Of a stretch of 64,000 nucleotides of DNA, positions 40,568-51,013 are shown piece after piece (positions within the stretch are counted from its first letter, which is position 1; every line of letters starts with the position of its first letter). The position numbers and the translations under genes were made by a program. This DNA comes from Endotrypanum monterogeii (lineage: Eukaryota > Euglenozoa > Kinetoplastea > Trypanosomatida > Trypanosomatidae): contig CM007337.1 in the NCBI GenBank assembly GCA_000333855.2, positions 524,648-588,647 on the forward strand, read 5' to 3'. The notes under the pieces are model-generated. The model saw only the letters and a program-made list of their open reading frames with translations, was not told where the DNA came from and did not search any database.

Positions 40568-43525
40568 TGTTTTACAACCCCTCCATCTACCCGCATATGG
40601 CGGTGACAGTACATCTGTTGGACAGTTTTTTTTTTTTTTGTCGACAACAGTCTTTCGGCACCGGTATTGATGGCATGGGCAACACTGCCAAGGGTAAGAT
40701 AGGTCGGAGTGTGCGTGTGCGTCACACCGCAGGAGGGCGCGCGCTCTATTAGTCGAATATGAAGGATTGGTGGATCTCTGTGGCGGTGCCGCTCAGCACG
40801 GGTCATCATCTCGGTCGTCCTTTCATTTCTCTGTTTCCTCGTGCGATGAGTCTGAGTACAGAAAAAATAAAAAGGGAGAGGGCGGGTGGGGCGAGGGGCA
40901 ATGGATGCCTTGTTGTTCTGGACGTTGTTTGGATCTGTCTCGTGCGCACGATCCGTCTGTGGGAAGCATGTGCCTTTAAGCCCCTCCCCCCACCGTCCTG
41001 TTTTTTTTTCACGTTTGTTATCGAGCGTTGTGGTAAGGGGGGAGAGCTCGCTGCCGGGTGTTAGAGAGAAGTCAAAGGACAAAGAAAGGTGCACCCCTGC
41101 CCACTCCTTCCGCTCTCCCTCCACTTCTCGACTTCCTCTCAGTGTCCACGTATATGACCCCTTTTAATTTATTCTGGATTTATCGCCCCCCCCCCCACCT
41201 CCTCCTTTGTTCGTATGGCATGGAGAAGAGGAGAGGAGAGGTGAATGGAATGGTCCTGGTGTACTGCGATGACTGCGCTTGTGCTCTACCCGAGCCGGAA
41301 AAGTGTGTCGTGCTGAATGTACCAAGACACCGCTCTCCTTCACCCATGAGCGCTACGTCTTGCGGTGGCCAAGCCCACAAACTCTCTGCATTCACGGCGC
41401 ACTACGCACCCTGTTAAGCACGTTATGAATGTTTCCGATATCAGCACCCGCTGCTCGTATTCGAAGCATCATTTTTATTGTTGGCTTGTTTACGCTTCGT
41501 GACAACCTCAGAGAAAATTGATGGTCATATAAGCGGAGCAACTAAAGGTCTGAGGACTCACGGAGTCACTAACCCGACTTTTTCTTCTGCTTCCTTCTCT
41601 CCCCTGTGGTCTGTCTGCATGCGGAGATGGTGTTCCTCTTCTCTTGTCCTGTACACTTCCGCATCATAAAAAAAAACCTGGTCTCAGTGACTCCTAATCC
41701 TCGAGTTGTGGCTGCGCTTGTCACCGACATCTCTGCTGCCCCCTTTTTCTTCTCCCTTTCCGAGAAGACGAAGCATTACCCATTTTACCGCGGAGACTGC
41801 GCAACCAGCTTGGTTTCGTCTCTTTATCCTCATCACAGTATCTTACCCATTTTTATTTCAAGTTTTTTTCGTCGAACCCTCTTTCTCTTTTGCATCCACT
41901 TCTTCATTGAGTAATCACACACCACTCACACGTGCACACACTCTGCGCACACACAGTCCTTTCTCTGCCTCCCTTAGTCAATCTCTTACTCTTCCCCTTC
42001 CATCATCATCCACCTTCTTCTTGCGAGACTCGTCAGTCAATCCTCCGCTCCACCACGCATTGCGTGTCACCCCTGATCTCTCTCTCTCTACACACACACA
42101 CATATATATATCCGATACACGGAGAAGTAAAATCGCTCGTTTTTTTTTTTTTTTGAGTTGGAGGTGCCCCTCTGCAGCTGTGATTTTGTATCAAGACCAA
42201 AATTTACTCGACTGTTTCCATTATTTTTGTGTGCGTGCTTCTGCCTCGCAGACAGGCACAGGAATAGCGCGCGCACAGCAAACTCGCCGCGTCACCACAC
42301 CTGCACGTGCTTTTCTCGGAAAGAAACTCACCCCCCAAATATATATATATATATATATATATTGAAGGAAGACACCTTCAAAGAACGAAGGCTTCTCTAA
42401 AGGCGCGCAAAAGATTCAATACAACCGTTAAAGACCGTGTGGGTATCACATTGAGCGGAGGAGCACCAAAAGGCCGACAAGCGCCCTGTTTGTGTGTATC
42501 AGGGGTGCTGCTTTCTTGATTTTCCCCAGTAAGGATCAATTTTCTCTGCTACATTTCTTTCGCTCTTGTCCCGGCTTCGAAGTGCCAACATCTCTTACCC
42601 TACCCTCTCTCTGGAGCATTTTTCACGTGCACCATCTTGATTTTTTTTTCCTGCTTTTAGAAGAAGAGGAGGGGGTGAGAGGGAGCATTACCTTTTTTTT
42701 TTCTGGACGGCTGTAGTCTTTTGGCTCTACCTCTTTTACACTGCCTCCTCACCTGTGTGTGTGTGTACAATGAGTTACATACTTGAGGTTTTTTCCGTCT
42801 TCTGGTAGTTGTTGATCTTTATATCTTTTTTCTTTTTTTCCGACGACAGCTGTCACGCCCTGTGCTCCCCTTTTTTACCTCTCGTGAGGGATCAGCAGTT
42901 GCATCGAGCGACTGCAGTGTGTAGAGGGAACATTTTGTGCTCAATAAACCCCCTGCCCTTTTTAGAGGGAAGGCGCAAAGTGAAATAAAACCCCTCTTCT
43001 TCCGCTTGTCTGTTCCCTTATTTCCCCCTCTGCCCCTGCGTGTCAGTTGGGGTTTTCCCTCCAGGAGTGTGGTGCATAGTCAGAGACAGGAGCGGGGTGT
43101 TGTGCTGGTGCGCGTGTTTGAAAAAAGAAGATATCTAAGGCATCTGCTGCTGCTGCTGCTTCTTCTTTGTTTTGTTTTCCATTTTTTTGTCTATTGGTTA
43201 CTCTTCCTTGGCTGATTCCGCTGACTAACACTTTTTAAAAAAAAACCGTTGTTCCAAATTATTATTATTTTTGAGCTTTGGCATTTTTCTCATTTGTGGT
43301 TTGTTTTTCCTCCAAAAAAAAGCATTTTCCCTTATATATATATATATATATATATATATTAGGAGGCGGGGGTTGTTGTACTTTCAGTGCGGCCGTGCCC
43401 ACTCTTCGTAGCTACATCTATACATATAGAAAGAGAGACACCACCAGCGGTAGACACACACACACAAACGTGCTTTGAAGGATACCCCCGAAAATTTTGC
43501 CCCAGAGCCTTTACAAAAGTTGATA
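40568..43525. other. 3-kb non-coding gap
   Basis: I find no gene. Long open frames here (for example at about 41706-42365) run through pure pyrimidine and TA repeats and have no domain. The stretch contains T runs (40625-40639, 42140-42155), a (CA)n tract near 42091, (TA)n tracts at 42339-42361 and 43334-43360, and a (CTG)n run near 43145-43160. Possible splice acceptors for the next gene are the AGs at 43320-43321 and 43386-43387. Confidence 0.65.
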
Positions 43526-45286
43526 ATGCAGAGGCAGTCATTGAGTGGCTCCTTGCGCGGTGGTAGCCGACCTGGGTCTGCCATGTACTCGCATTCACCA
43601 TACGCCTACCGTACTACTGTGGATGATGCCCCTCTTAGCCCGTCAAGCGATCAAGGTTGTCACCACAAGTCGTCTAGCGTCCCCCTGCACCTGGGCACGG
43701 GGCTGCTAAGCAATACACAGTCAGCGCAGGAAGCCTCTCAGGGCATAGCGATCACGAACATTCTACGTGAGGGCACAGGGCAGCAGCTTTCTCAGCCTAG
43801 CTCCCCTTTAAGTCGATCCACTGGTGCGCAGGAATACTCGCGGCCGATACAGGTGAGCTCGCCCCCCCAAGTCCACCCGCGGTACCGTCGTGGTGTGCAT
43901 AGTCCCTTGACGCATTGTGGAAGCAACGATAGCGCTAGTCGCGGGTTCTTCCCAAGCTCACCACTTAGCAACCTGCATGCAAAGTCCCCCTCCATGCAAC
44001 GAGATGAGGGCACGACTGGGATTTCTGGTGGCGAGCACGCACAGGTGCGAGGGCACAGCAACAATCCTTATCAAATGAGCACCAACGGCAGCTACTGTAC
44101 CCCCAAATACGGAATCCCTCCTTTCGAGGGTCCTCGCATCACTGGCAACGAGAGCGAGGGTGTCATGCCGTCTCCGGGCTCGCATTACGCTGCGCACACG
44201 GCGTCACCACCCTCGATGACGGCGACTTCGGCTTACGGTGCACGAACTGCCAATCACCATCACTCACCAATGATCGCGAACGGAGCGAATGCAGCAACCT
44301 ATGCACCCAGTGGTTTTTCCATGCCGCCAACGATAACACCTGCGATGAGTACTGGCGGCAACGGCAGCTACCGCGGATCGGTTGCAAGTAGAGCCGCTTC
44401 GCACTCGTTTAGCTACACAGACCCGCGAACCAGCCACCTATTCTCACCCCTGGCGAATAGCGCTAACGGTGCTCCACCACCGACGATGTTCACTGTTCCA
44501 ATGCAACAAAAGCCCCAGCAGAGTAGCTCCTTTCCCACGAACAGCTACCCTACACGTCTGGGCAACGGTAGCTATCTGGTCTCCTCTCCGTTCTCGGGCG
44601 TCAACGTGGGTACCGGGTCTGTAGGCGCGGCACATGGCGCAGATGGCTTACCAGCCAGTGAAATTTATGAGACTCACTATAAGACGCCCAGTACTCTTGC
44701 CGACGAGACAATGTCTTTCTCGGGCAAGTCGAGTAGCAGTGCTAGCAGCATTCGCGATGACCTGCCGCTGTGCCCAGACGATGACGCTTGTACAGTGATC
44801 AACGACCGTAAACACCAAAAGAAATACGCCCACACTTGCCGACTGTTTCCTTGCTACCATGGTCACGTTACCCGCCACGCAAAGTTGTTTCGGCACTCCC
44901 CCGGACAGGTGGCTCTGCCAGAGGGTGTCTCCGCAAACGTGAAGATATCGAGCCAGGCTCTGGCCAGCGTTAACTTCAGCACCATCAGCCCGGAGGCACC
45001 CAATGCGTACCGCATATACGTGTCGCACGGCGACAAGAGCTACGAGATCTTTGGGGACTGGGCCTCGGTGAAGGTGCACACCTTTAAACGATACTTGCAT
45101 CAGGTGTATCACATCGCCCCGAGTGCACAGATCCTTTCCGTGAGGAAGACAGGAAAAGTTATGGATGATGACATCAGCACCGTGAAACGATTCGGTATCG
45201 AAGAAGATTCTGTCGTGCAGCTGCAAAGCAACGTTGAAGTCTCGGGGTCTTTCGGTGGTCTGCGCATATCCTTAGACGATCTTTAG
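43526..45286 (+). CDS. low-complexity protein with PBZ-like zinc finger and C-terminal ubiquitin-like domain
   Basis: The only ATG near the head of this frame is at 43526, giving 586 residues. Residues 1-400 are Ser, Asn, Gly, Pro and Tyr-rich, resembling RNA-binding or condensate-forming disordered regions. Near the end is a compact finger with C416-x5-C422-x7-H430-x5-H436. This is nearly the PBZ (poly-ADP-ribose-binding zinc finger) pattern C-x5-C-x6-H-x5-H. A further Cys/His cluster follows (HTCRLFPCYHGHVTRH). The last 95 residues (about 493-573) read as a ubiquitin-like beta-grasp: RIYVSHGDKSYEI, a helix KVHTFKRYLHQVY, then KTGKVMDDDIST and a hydrophobic last strand, ending without a Gly-Gly. 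The combination suggests a reader or adaptor in ubiquitin or ADP-ribose signalling, which is inference. I know of no named orthologue. Confidence 0.82.
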   Translation: MQRQSLSGSLRGGSRPGSAMYSHSPYAYRTTVDDAPLSPSSDQGCHHKSSSVPLHLGTGLLSNTQSAQEASQGIAITNILREGTGQQLSQPSSPLSRSTGAQEYSRPIQVSSPPQVHPRYRRGVHSPLTHCGSNDSASRGFFPSSPLSNLHAKSPSMQRDEGTTGISGGEHAQVRGHSNNPYQMSTNGSYCTPKYGIPPFEGPRITGNESEGVMPSPGSHYAAHTASPPSMTATSAYGARTANHHHSPMIANGANAATYAPSGFSMPPTITPAMSTGGNGSYRGSVASRAASHSFSYTDPRTSHLFSPLANSANGAPPPTMFTVPMQQKPQQSSSFPTNSYPTRLGNGSYLVSSPFSGVNVGTGSVGAAHGADGLPASEIYETHYKTPSTLADETMSFSGKSSSSASSIRDDLPLCPDDDACTVINDRKHQKKYAHTCRLFPCYHGHVTRHAKLFRHSPGQVALPEGVSANVKISSQALASVNFSTISPEAPNAYRIYVSHGDKSYEIFGDWASVKVHTFKRYLHQVYHIAPSAQILSVRKTGKVMDDDISTVKRFGIEEDSVVQLQSNVEVSGSFGGLRISLDDL

Positions 45287-48200
45287 GTGCCGTGCGTGCG
45301 TGAATGTGCACACACGTGTACATGCGCCTGGATTTCATTTTCGTGAAAAAAAAAAAGCGTCTGCAACTGATAGGGGGTTCAGCGAAAACAAAAGCTCTTC
45401 ATGTGAAGGACTGCAACTCCAGTGCTAGAAGAGAGAGGGGAAAAAAAAAGATGGAGGTGACATACTCTCGGCCGCCTGAGAAGGTCAGGGAGATAAAAGA
45501 TGAAGGCCTGTATGTTCTAGTACATCCGTCGTCTTTGAGGTGCCTCCAGTGGATTTTCGGATGCATAGTACTGGTGAGTATTGTGTCCCATATAGTTTTT
45601 AAAAATAAACTCTCTTGTTTTTCAGCCTCTCTTTATCTAGAACCACCATCTGTGCAAGGATACCCCCAGGAAAACTTTGCGGCGCTGCACCTCCCTTGCC
45701 CCCACTCCCCCCCCCCAAAAAAAAAAAAAAAAAGTTCTCGCTCTTTTTTTTTTCTGTTTTGTTTGTTCTCCCGGTGTATTCTCAATGAGCTGACTTAATT
45801 TAATTTCTGTGTTTTATCTTTTTTTGCCCCCAAAGGGGGGACTCATCCGATATGTTTTTTTTTTTTTTGTACGCGCGTAGCTCAGTTTTTCTTTGTTATA
45901 TATGTTGTGTGTGTGTGACAGAGATAACGGCACTGTCTTCAGGCCATGAAAAGGGATCTGAGCATTCTAATACTCTCAAAGATTCTCTCCTCTCCCACTG
46001 CTGTGTGTAGTTGTGTGTGTGTGTGTGTGTGTGCTTTTCCCCTTCCTCTTCAATGCTTGCAAATTGATAAAACCTACGGTAAAATTTATCAAAAGACAAA
46101 AAATTGTTTTTGCTATCATGAGGAGTCTTCCCAGCTTTTTTTTTTTGATTTTTTTTTTTGCCACTTCCACTTCCTCCACCTAAACCTCTCCCCCCTCCCG
46201 TTTTGTTTCTTGTAGCTGCTTCATGTCTGCGTGTGAGGGGGAGGGGAGGGAGGAGCTGTTACAGGATGATACGCAGTCTCGATCGCTTAGTCTTTGTATT
46301 ATTTTTATGGCATACTTCGTCTTCCTCCACTCTGCACTACTTTTTTGACTGTCCGCGTGCGTTCTCCAAGTACTGACACACATAATTTTGATTGCAACTT
46401 TACGGGTTTTTTTCTTTCTTTTGTTGTGGGGGTGGTAACTATATCTTTTTTTTTGTGTGTGTGCTTCTTTAGTTTGTTTCATTGACTTTGTTTGTTGTGC
46501 CTTCGAAGAGAATGCATTGTCTTTCTGTACTAATGAATGCCCCCTTTTTATGTTCTTTGTACCGTCTACCCTTTTCTAGATATGCATCTCAGTGGATCGT
46601 CGTAGTATACGTGGACCTCTTTCTTTTTTTCCCCTTCTCTTCTCCCACTCATCCCATCCCATGGTTGCCTGTAACTGTATGAGCATGTGTGTGTGTGTGT
46701 GGTTAGGCTTTTACAAAATTGGGGAATTTCTTTGCTGTTTCCTAGATTTTTTTTTTTCGCCGTATGTGTGATGGCTGTGAAGAGGCGAGAGGGAGCTGAT
46801 GTGTGTATTTGTGTCGTCTCAATGGGTCGCTAGACTATTCGCCCAATCGATATTGATCATCTGTACTTGCCTTGGTCGATGTGTGTGTGGGGGGGGGGGT
46901 AGCACTTGGCATACATCGTCATCCCAGAAAAACGGACACAATTACTGTTAAGCCTACCCTTGGAATGACGCGCCCACAGACGTGGAGAGGAAGAGAGAGC
47001 AATCAAAAAATGCGATGTCTGGACGTGTGTACAGCTGCTTTTCAGAATGAGAAATAAAGGGGAGATAATAGAAAGGTTTAAAAAAAGAAGAGGTGTCTTG
47101 ACGTTATCAGCGCAGCATATGTATCAAACATGTGTTTCGCCTTTTTTTGTTTCCTTTGTTCATTTTTGTCCCAGTTGACTCTACAGCAACGTATTTTTTA
47201 TTTATTTTTTCTGGAGCTGCCATCTTCTTTGCGTTTTCTGAGTCTGATCCTCTTGAGGTGAAGCCACCTCGAGCACCAGAGGTCATCACCGCGCTAATGC
47301 CTTCTACGCCGGCTCCCTAGCTGCACCGCCCCGCCCTCCCCCTCCCCCCTCCCTCTCTCGCTTATTTTCGTCTTCGGTGCAATAGTTGTTTAGCACTCGC
47401 ACAGTATATTCCTAACTCTTCAAACAGATGCTTGCCCTACATTTTGTTACCCCGTCATTAGTGCGTGATCGATAAGGACCTACTTTTTTGATTACTGTGA
47501 GGGAGGTGTAGCTGTCCCCATTTCGTCTCCCGGTATGTGAGCCCCCTTCCCCCCCCCCTCTTTAGCTGCTGCGATGACTCCTACCGCTTTGGTGGTGGAT
47601 GGTGCTGTCGGCTCGGGTTTTTTGTGGAAAGCATTTAATGGATCAGGTGGTCGCAGCGACCCACACGTACGTGACTCGTCCCCAACTACTGGCCGGACAA
47701 ACGGGGTGGCGGCAAAGAAACAAACGGAAGTGTTGTATGTGGTGTACGGAGAGGCTGAGGCAGATACTGGGCTCAGGTACTGTGAACGGTGTCTCTGCAA
47801 CGCTGTTATGCACGACATGGTGCACTTGCGCACCTAATGCGTGTATGTATCATGTGCGTGTCACTCAATCCACGTCTTGCGTGCTACTCCAAACAAACAC
47901 GGTGCAGATACAAGCAACAACAAATGCGTTCTGATGGTGTTTTGTGCCCAGTCATGGCGGTGGCCCGTTTTTTTTTTTGCATCATCTTCAATTTGTTTTT
48001 CTTTTACTGCCTTCAGTCGCTTCATCCTTTTTTTTTTTTCTCACCCCTATATCGAGGACGTTTTTTTACTTTTTTTCTTCCCCCCCCCCCCCAAAAAAAA
48101 AAAAAAAAGTTGGGCTGGCTTCTTCTTTGCATTCTCTCGACTCGGTGGTGGTGGCTCAACGCCACGCGGACTACAATGATTTTTTTAAATACCTTTCTTT

Positions 48201-48910
48201 TTTTTTTCCCCAGTTATTGTCTGCGCGCTGATCTCGCTTGTACTCCTGGTTTTCTTTTTTCCTTTGTTGTTTTTTCTACTTTTTTTTTTATTATCGCTAC
48301 TTCTCCACTTCACTTTTGTTCCCTATAATTAAGCTGTCGAGTTAATGCCCACTGCAAAAAAAAAAAAAGACGACTGAGAGTGACCTGCGTTGTGCGTGTG
48401 TCTTCCTTTCCACATACGAAGGAATAATAGAGCTATTTTTTCGAACAAAAAATTAAGGCAGTATCGCATTAGCACTTCCAGCAAGTGGATAAAGACGTCT
48501 GTAGTGCATTCGCCGTTGCCCTAGCCGCTATTTATCTGTTTATCTATTTCATTGATCTTGCTCAGACTCTAGCACGTATTCCTCCCTCCCCTCTCCTCCT
48601 CCTCAGCACGGGCACCTAGGGGGAATGGGGAGAAGGCGGAGAGAAAAAAGGAAAAACGAGGTATGCTGCACGAAAGGTGCGGTGCATGCATTCTGTCTGG
48701 GCATGACCAGACCACATCGCTGTCGTTTAGGTTTTCCTCTGTTCTAGGTTGATCTGCATCATTCCCTAAGCAAGCGTTGGCGCACACATCTTGAAAAAAG
48801 TTTCGGTTCTCATATACATATATGTATTTTTTTCTGTACTCGTTCCTCTTCCTGGCAGCCCCTTTTATCGCAAGCGATGATGGAGATCATCCTCCGGACA
48901 ACGGTACTGT
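45287..48910. other. 3.6-kb non-coding gap holding repeat copy 1
   Basis: No normal gene is visible. The DNA is T-rich with many homopolymers, including a C-run followed directly by an A-run at about 48081-48108. It carries one copy of the 300-bp dispersed repeat at 47484-47795 (separate entry). The frames of 60-110 codons around the repeat are treated under that entry. Confidence 0.65.
47484..47795. mobile_element. dispersed direct repeat, copy 1 (unclassified, candidate retroposon or transposon relic)
   Basis: About 290 bases from the T run and TTACTGTGAGGGAGG to GAGGCTGAGGCAGATAC recur at 54312-54625 with about six differences, roughly 98% identity. Weaker similarity continues for about 30 bases. 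On the minus strand the unit ends in a short A run (the T run at 47484-47489), as retroposed elements do. On the + strand it contains a Cys-rich frame (47599-47934) whose pattern recalls the zinc ribbon at the end of piggyBac-type transposases. In this copy the frame continues beyond the shared region with C71, C75, C77, C82 and H85. Neither reading is proven. It does not match SIDER elements that I can recall with confidence. Confidence 0.6.
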
Positions 48911-48956
48911 CGCCTCCTCTTCTTTCTCCCCTTTCTGTTTCCTTTCGTCATGTCAG
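48911..48956 (+). promoter_or_regulatory. predicted trans-splice acceptor
   Basis: A T/C-rich tract of about 40 bases precedes the AG at 48955-48956, 237 bases before the next ATG. A second possible AG follows a shorter tract near 49038. Confidence 0.5.
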
Positions 48957-49193
48957 AGCACAATTTTCGTTCCCCCTGATTCTACACGCTGCTTCTCAAA
49001 CGCCTTCGCGCCTGACTCCGCACCCCCTCACTGCCCCAATCCTTCAGATTGCACTCGCGCACCTCCGCCCGCCACCCTCGACGCCCCCGCTCGTATCGAG
49101 ATCGGGGGGGACTGAGGCGGGTAGCTGAGCGGATAAAAAAAAATACTCACCTCAGGTGGAAACCATCATTCACTGTGCTTCAGCCCTCTACGA

Positions 49194-49919
49194 ATGCTGG
49201 GATTTTCCGGCGTGTTACGATGGCTACGAAGGGAGCCCACAATACCAGGCGTCGTGTACAGCGATCAGCTCCAAAACATTAAGGAAGATCTTGATCGCCA
49301 GCAGAATATTAAGTGGGGGGGGAACCTACGCAATGTGCGGCTCGAATCCGCGCCGGATCTCATCGTGCGTACCAGCAGCAGCTCTGCCACGCGTGCTGGC
49401 CCGGAGGAGGAGCCTTACACGTTTTGGGAACGCATAGGGCTTGTTCCGGTGCACCCGTCACGTGTCCGAGCGAGGCAATACTATCATCCCATCACTGACT
49501 TTGCACTGTACGACTACGATGAAGTATCCCCCGAAGAAAAAGAGTTGACGGCCAAGTGGATGGCTCGTGTTATGGAGTTCAACGGAGCTACACCTGCCGG
49601 TATACTATGCGCAGCGGGCTGCCTCGTGCTGCCACTGCATACCGTCTATCGTATGCCGCTGTTGGTCGCGGCTGGTATCACCGGCGTGGCAGTTGAAGTC
49701 ACGCGGGCGTACATGGCGGCCTCGCAGCAACGGCAAGACCTGGACGATTTCTTGCTGGCAAAGGAAATATGGTATATCAAGAATGTGGAGACCTATCAGC
49801 TCGGTATTCCTCGTATTCCACGGGGGCGTGAGTGGGAGTACCAACAGTACTTCGACGGAGGATCCTCGATGCAGTCACAAGGACTCCCCGACGAACTCGT
49901 GCAACATTTGCGTGTTTGA
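49194..49919 (+). CDS. two-TM membrane protein, probably mitochondrial, unknown family
   Basis: I do not recognise this 241-residue protein. The start MLGFSGVLRWLRRE is short, basic and amphipathic, which would suit mitochondrial targeting. Residues 80-130 hold a tyrosine/histidine-rich, proline-containing segment and a charged helix. Two adjacent hydrophobic stretches (about 133-153 and 157-173) form a helical hairpin, and a charged, aromatic C-terminal domain follows with WYIKNVETYQLGIPRIPRG. Hairpin topology with a soluble tail is typical of inner-membrane accessory subunits or translocase components in kinetoplastids, but this is only a topological argument. It is the first gene inside the block flanked by the two dispersed repeats. 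Confidence 0.8.
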   Translation: MLGFSGVLRWLRREPTIPGVVYSDQLQNIKEDLDRQQNIKWGGNLRNVRLESAPDLIVRTSSSSATRAGPEEEPYTFWERIGLVPVHPSRVRARQYYHPITDFALYDYDEVSPEEKELTAKWMARVMEFNGATPAGILCAAGCLVLPLHTVYRMPLLVAAGITGVAVEVTRAYMAASQQRQDLDDFLLAKEIWYIKNVETYQLGIPRIPRGREWEYQQYFDGGSSMQSQGLPDELVQHLRV

Positions 49920-50944
49920 TGACGGCGCTGATGCCCAACGGCTGCGTCCTCTACGAGCACCGGATCAGCTGCCTTTGCCTGCTAATAGACTCGAGGGGCG
50001 ACTATGGGAGATGAAGTATCGCAACGTTTGTGCTTTGGTGCCCGCTTCTCTTCCCCCTCCCCCTGCGTGGACCACCACAGATGGGATGAGGTCTTGTTGC
50101 CTAGTGGTATGAGAGGATATGGGGGACACAAATTTCAGCTCATTTCAGAGAGGTACAAGGCTTCCGCGCAGGGAGCTTCGAAATCACACACAAAATGGCG
50201 CACTTGCGCCTCACTTTTCTTCATCAAGTCGACATGTCCTGATTGTCTTTATCGTTCACGCACCCGCATCGAGTGTGGCATACCTCTTCAAACACCGTAG
50301 TTTCGGCGGCTCGTATTGACTGATTCGCTACGATCCCGAAACGTGCGCACACCCACAAACATCTTTCTCTCACTTTACGGATCCTCCACCCTCCCCGTAA
50401 AAAAAAAAAAACGTGTGCTGCATCATGTGTAAACATATGCTACACGCACGGCCGTTGGTGTGAGGAGGAGTGGGGGGAAAAAATACCTGGAAGCTTGCAG
50501 ACGCATCATCCTCATATCACCCACGGTAAGTTCTCCTGCACAGCCACCTCCCTCCCTCTCATAATGCAATAATCAGGAGGGTGATGAAAAGATACAAGGC
50601 ATCTAGCAAACAAGCCCCCCCCCCTCTCTTTCTATAGGAAACATCTATATATTGGGTCGACTCAACCAGGACGGATAAAATAAATTTCCGTCCTCCGGGC
50701 AGCAAGTCACTCAATAGTACAACAACACCAATCTCCCTCACCCGTCATCAAAGAAGGAAAAAAAATTACTACGTCCAAGTTAGTCGAGATCATTGCAGTG
50801 TGTGTGTCTGCCTGTAGATGTACAAAGAGGGAACATTGTTCTGCGGTGATTTGTTTCTCTGATCTGCTTGCGGACTCCTCGATTGGCTAGTACCGGTGTC
50901 AGTTGCAGTACGAAGGAGCAAGTGAAAATCATTGCTGCCATGTG
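49920..50944. other. non-coding gap
   Basis: No gene is visible. There is an A run at 50400-50411 and pyrimidine runs near 50614. The stretch is otherwise unremarkable. Confidence 0.7.
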
Positions 50945-50960
50945 CCTCTCTCTCTCGCAG
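50945..50960 (+). promoter_or_regulatory. predicted trans-splice acceptor
   Basis: A short C/T run ends in the AG at 50959-50960, 53 bases before the NMNAT start. It explains why the ATG at 51014 is used although the frame is open farther upstream. Confidence 0.5.
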
Positions 50961-51013
50961 ACACACGAAAAGCGCTAGTGACATCAATAGGGATAAAAAG
51001 AAGAGAGGCCCAC

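Noticed and set aside
41706..42365. 219-codon + frame in the 3-kb gap
   Set aside because: It lies in pyrimidine-rich DNA with no stops by composition, is mostly Ser/Pro/Phe/Leu, ends in a (TA)n tract, and starts on a non-ATG codon.
47132..47320. 62-codon hydrophobic + frame
   Set aside because: Only a GTG start is available and the hydrophobic residues come from T-rich DNA.
47492..47833. 113-codon minus-strand frame across repeat copy 1
   Set aside because: Not kept in copy 2, where one inserted base breaks it; it may be part of a retroposed RNA but is not called as a gene.
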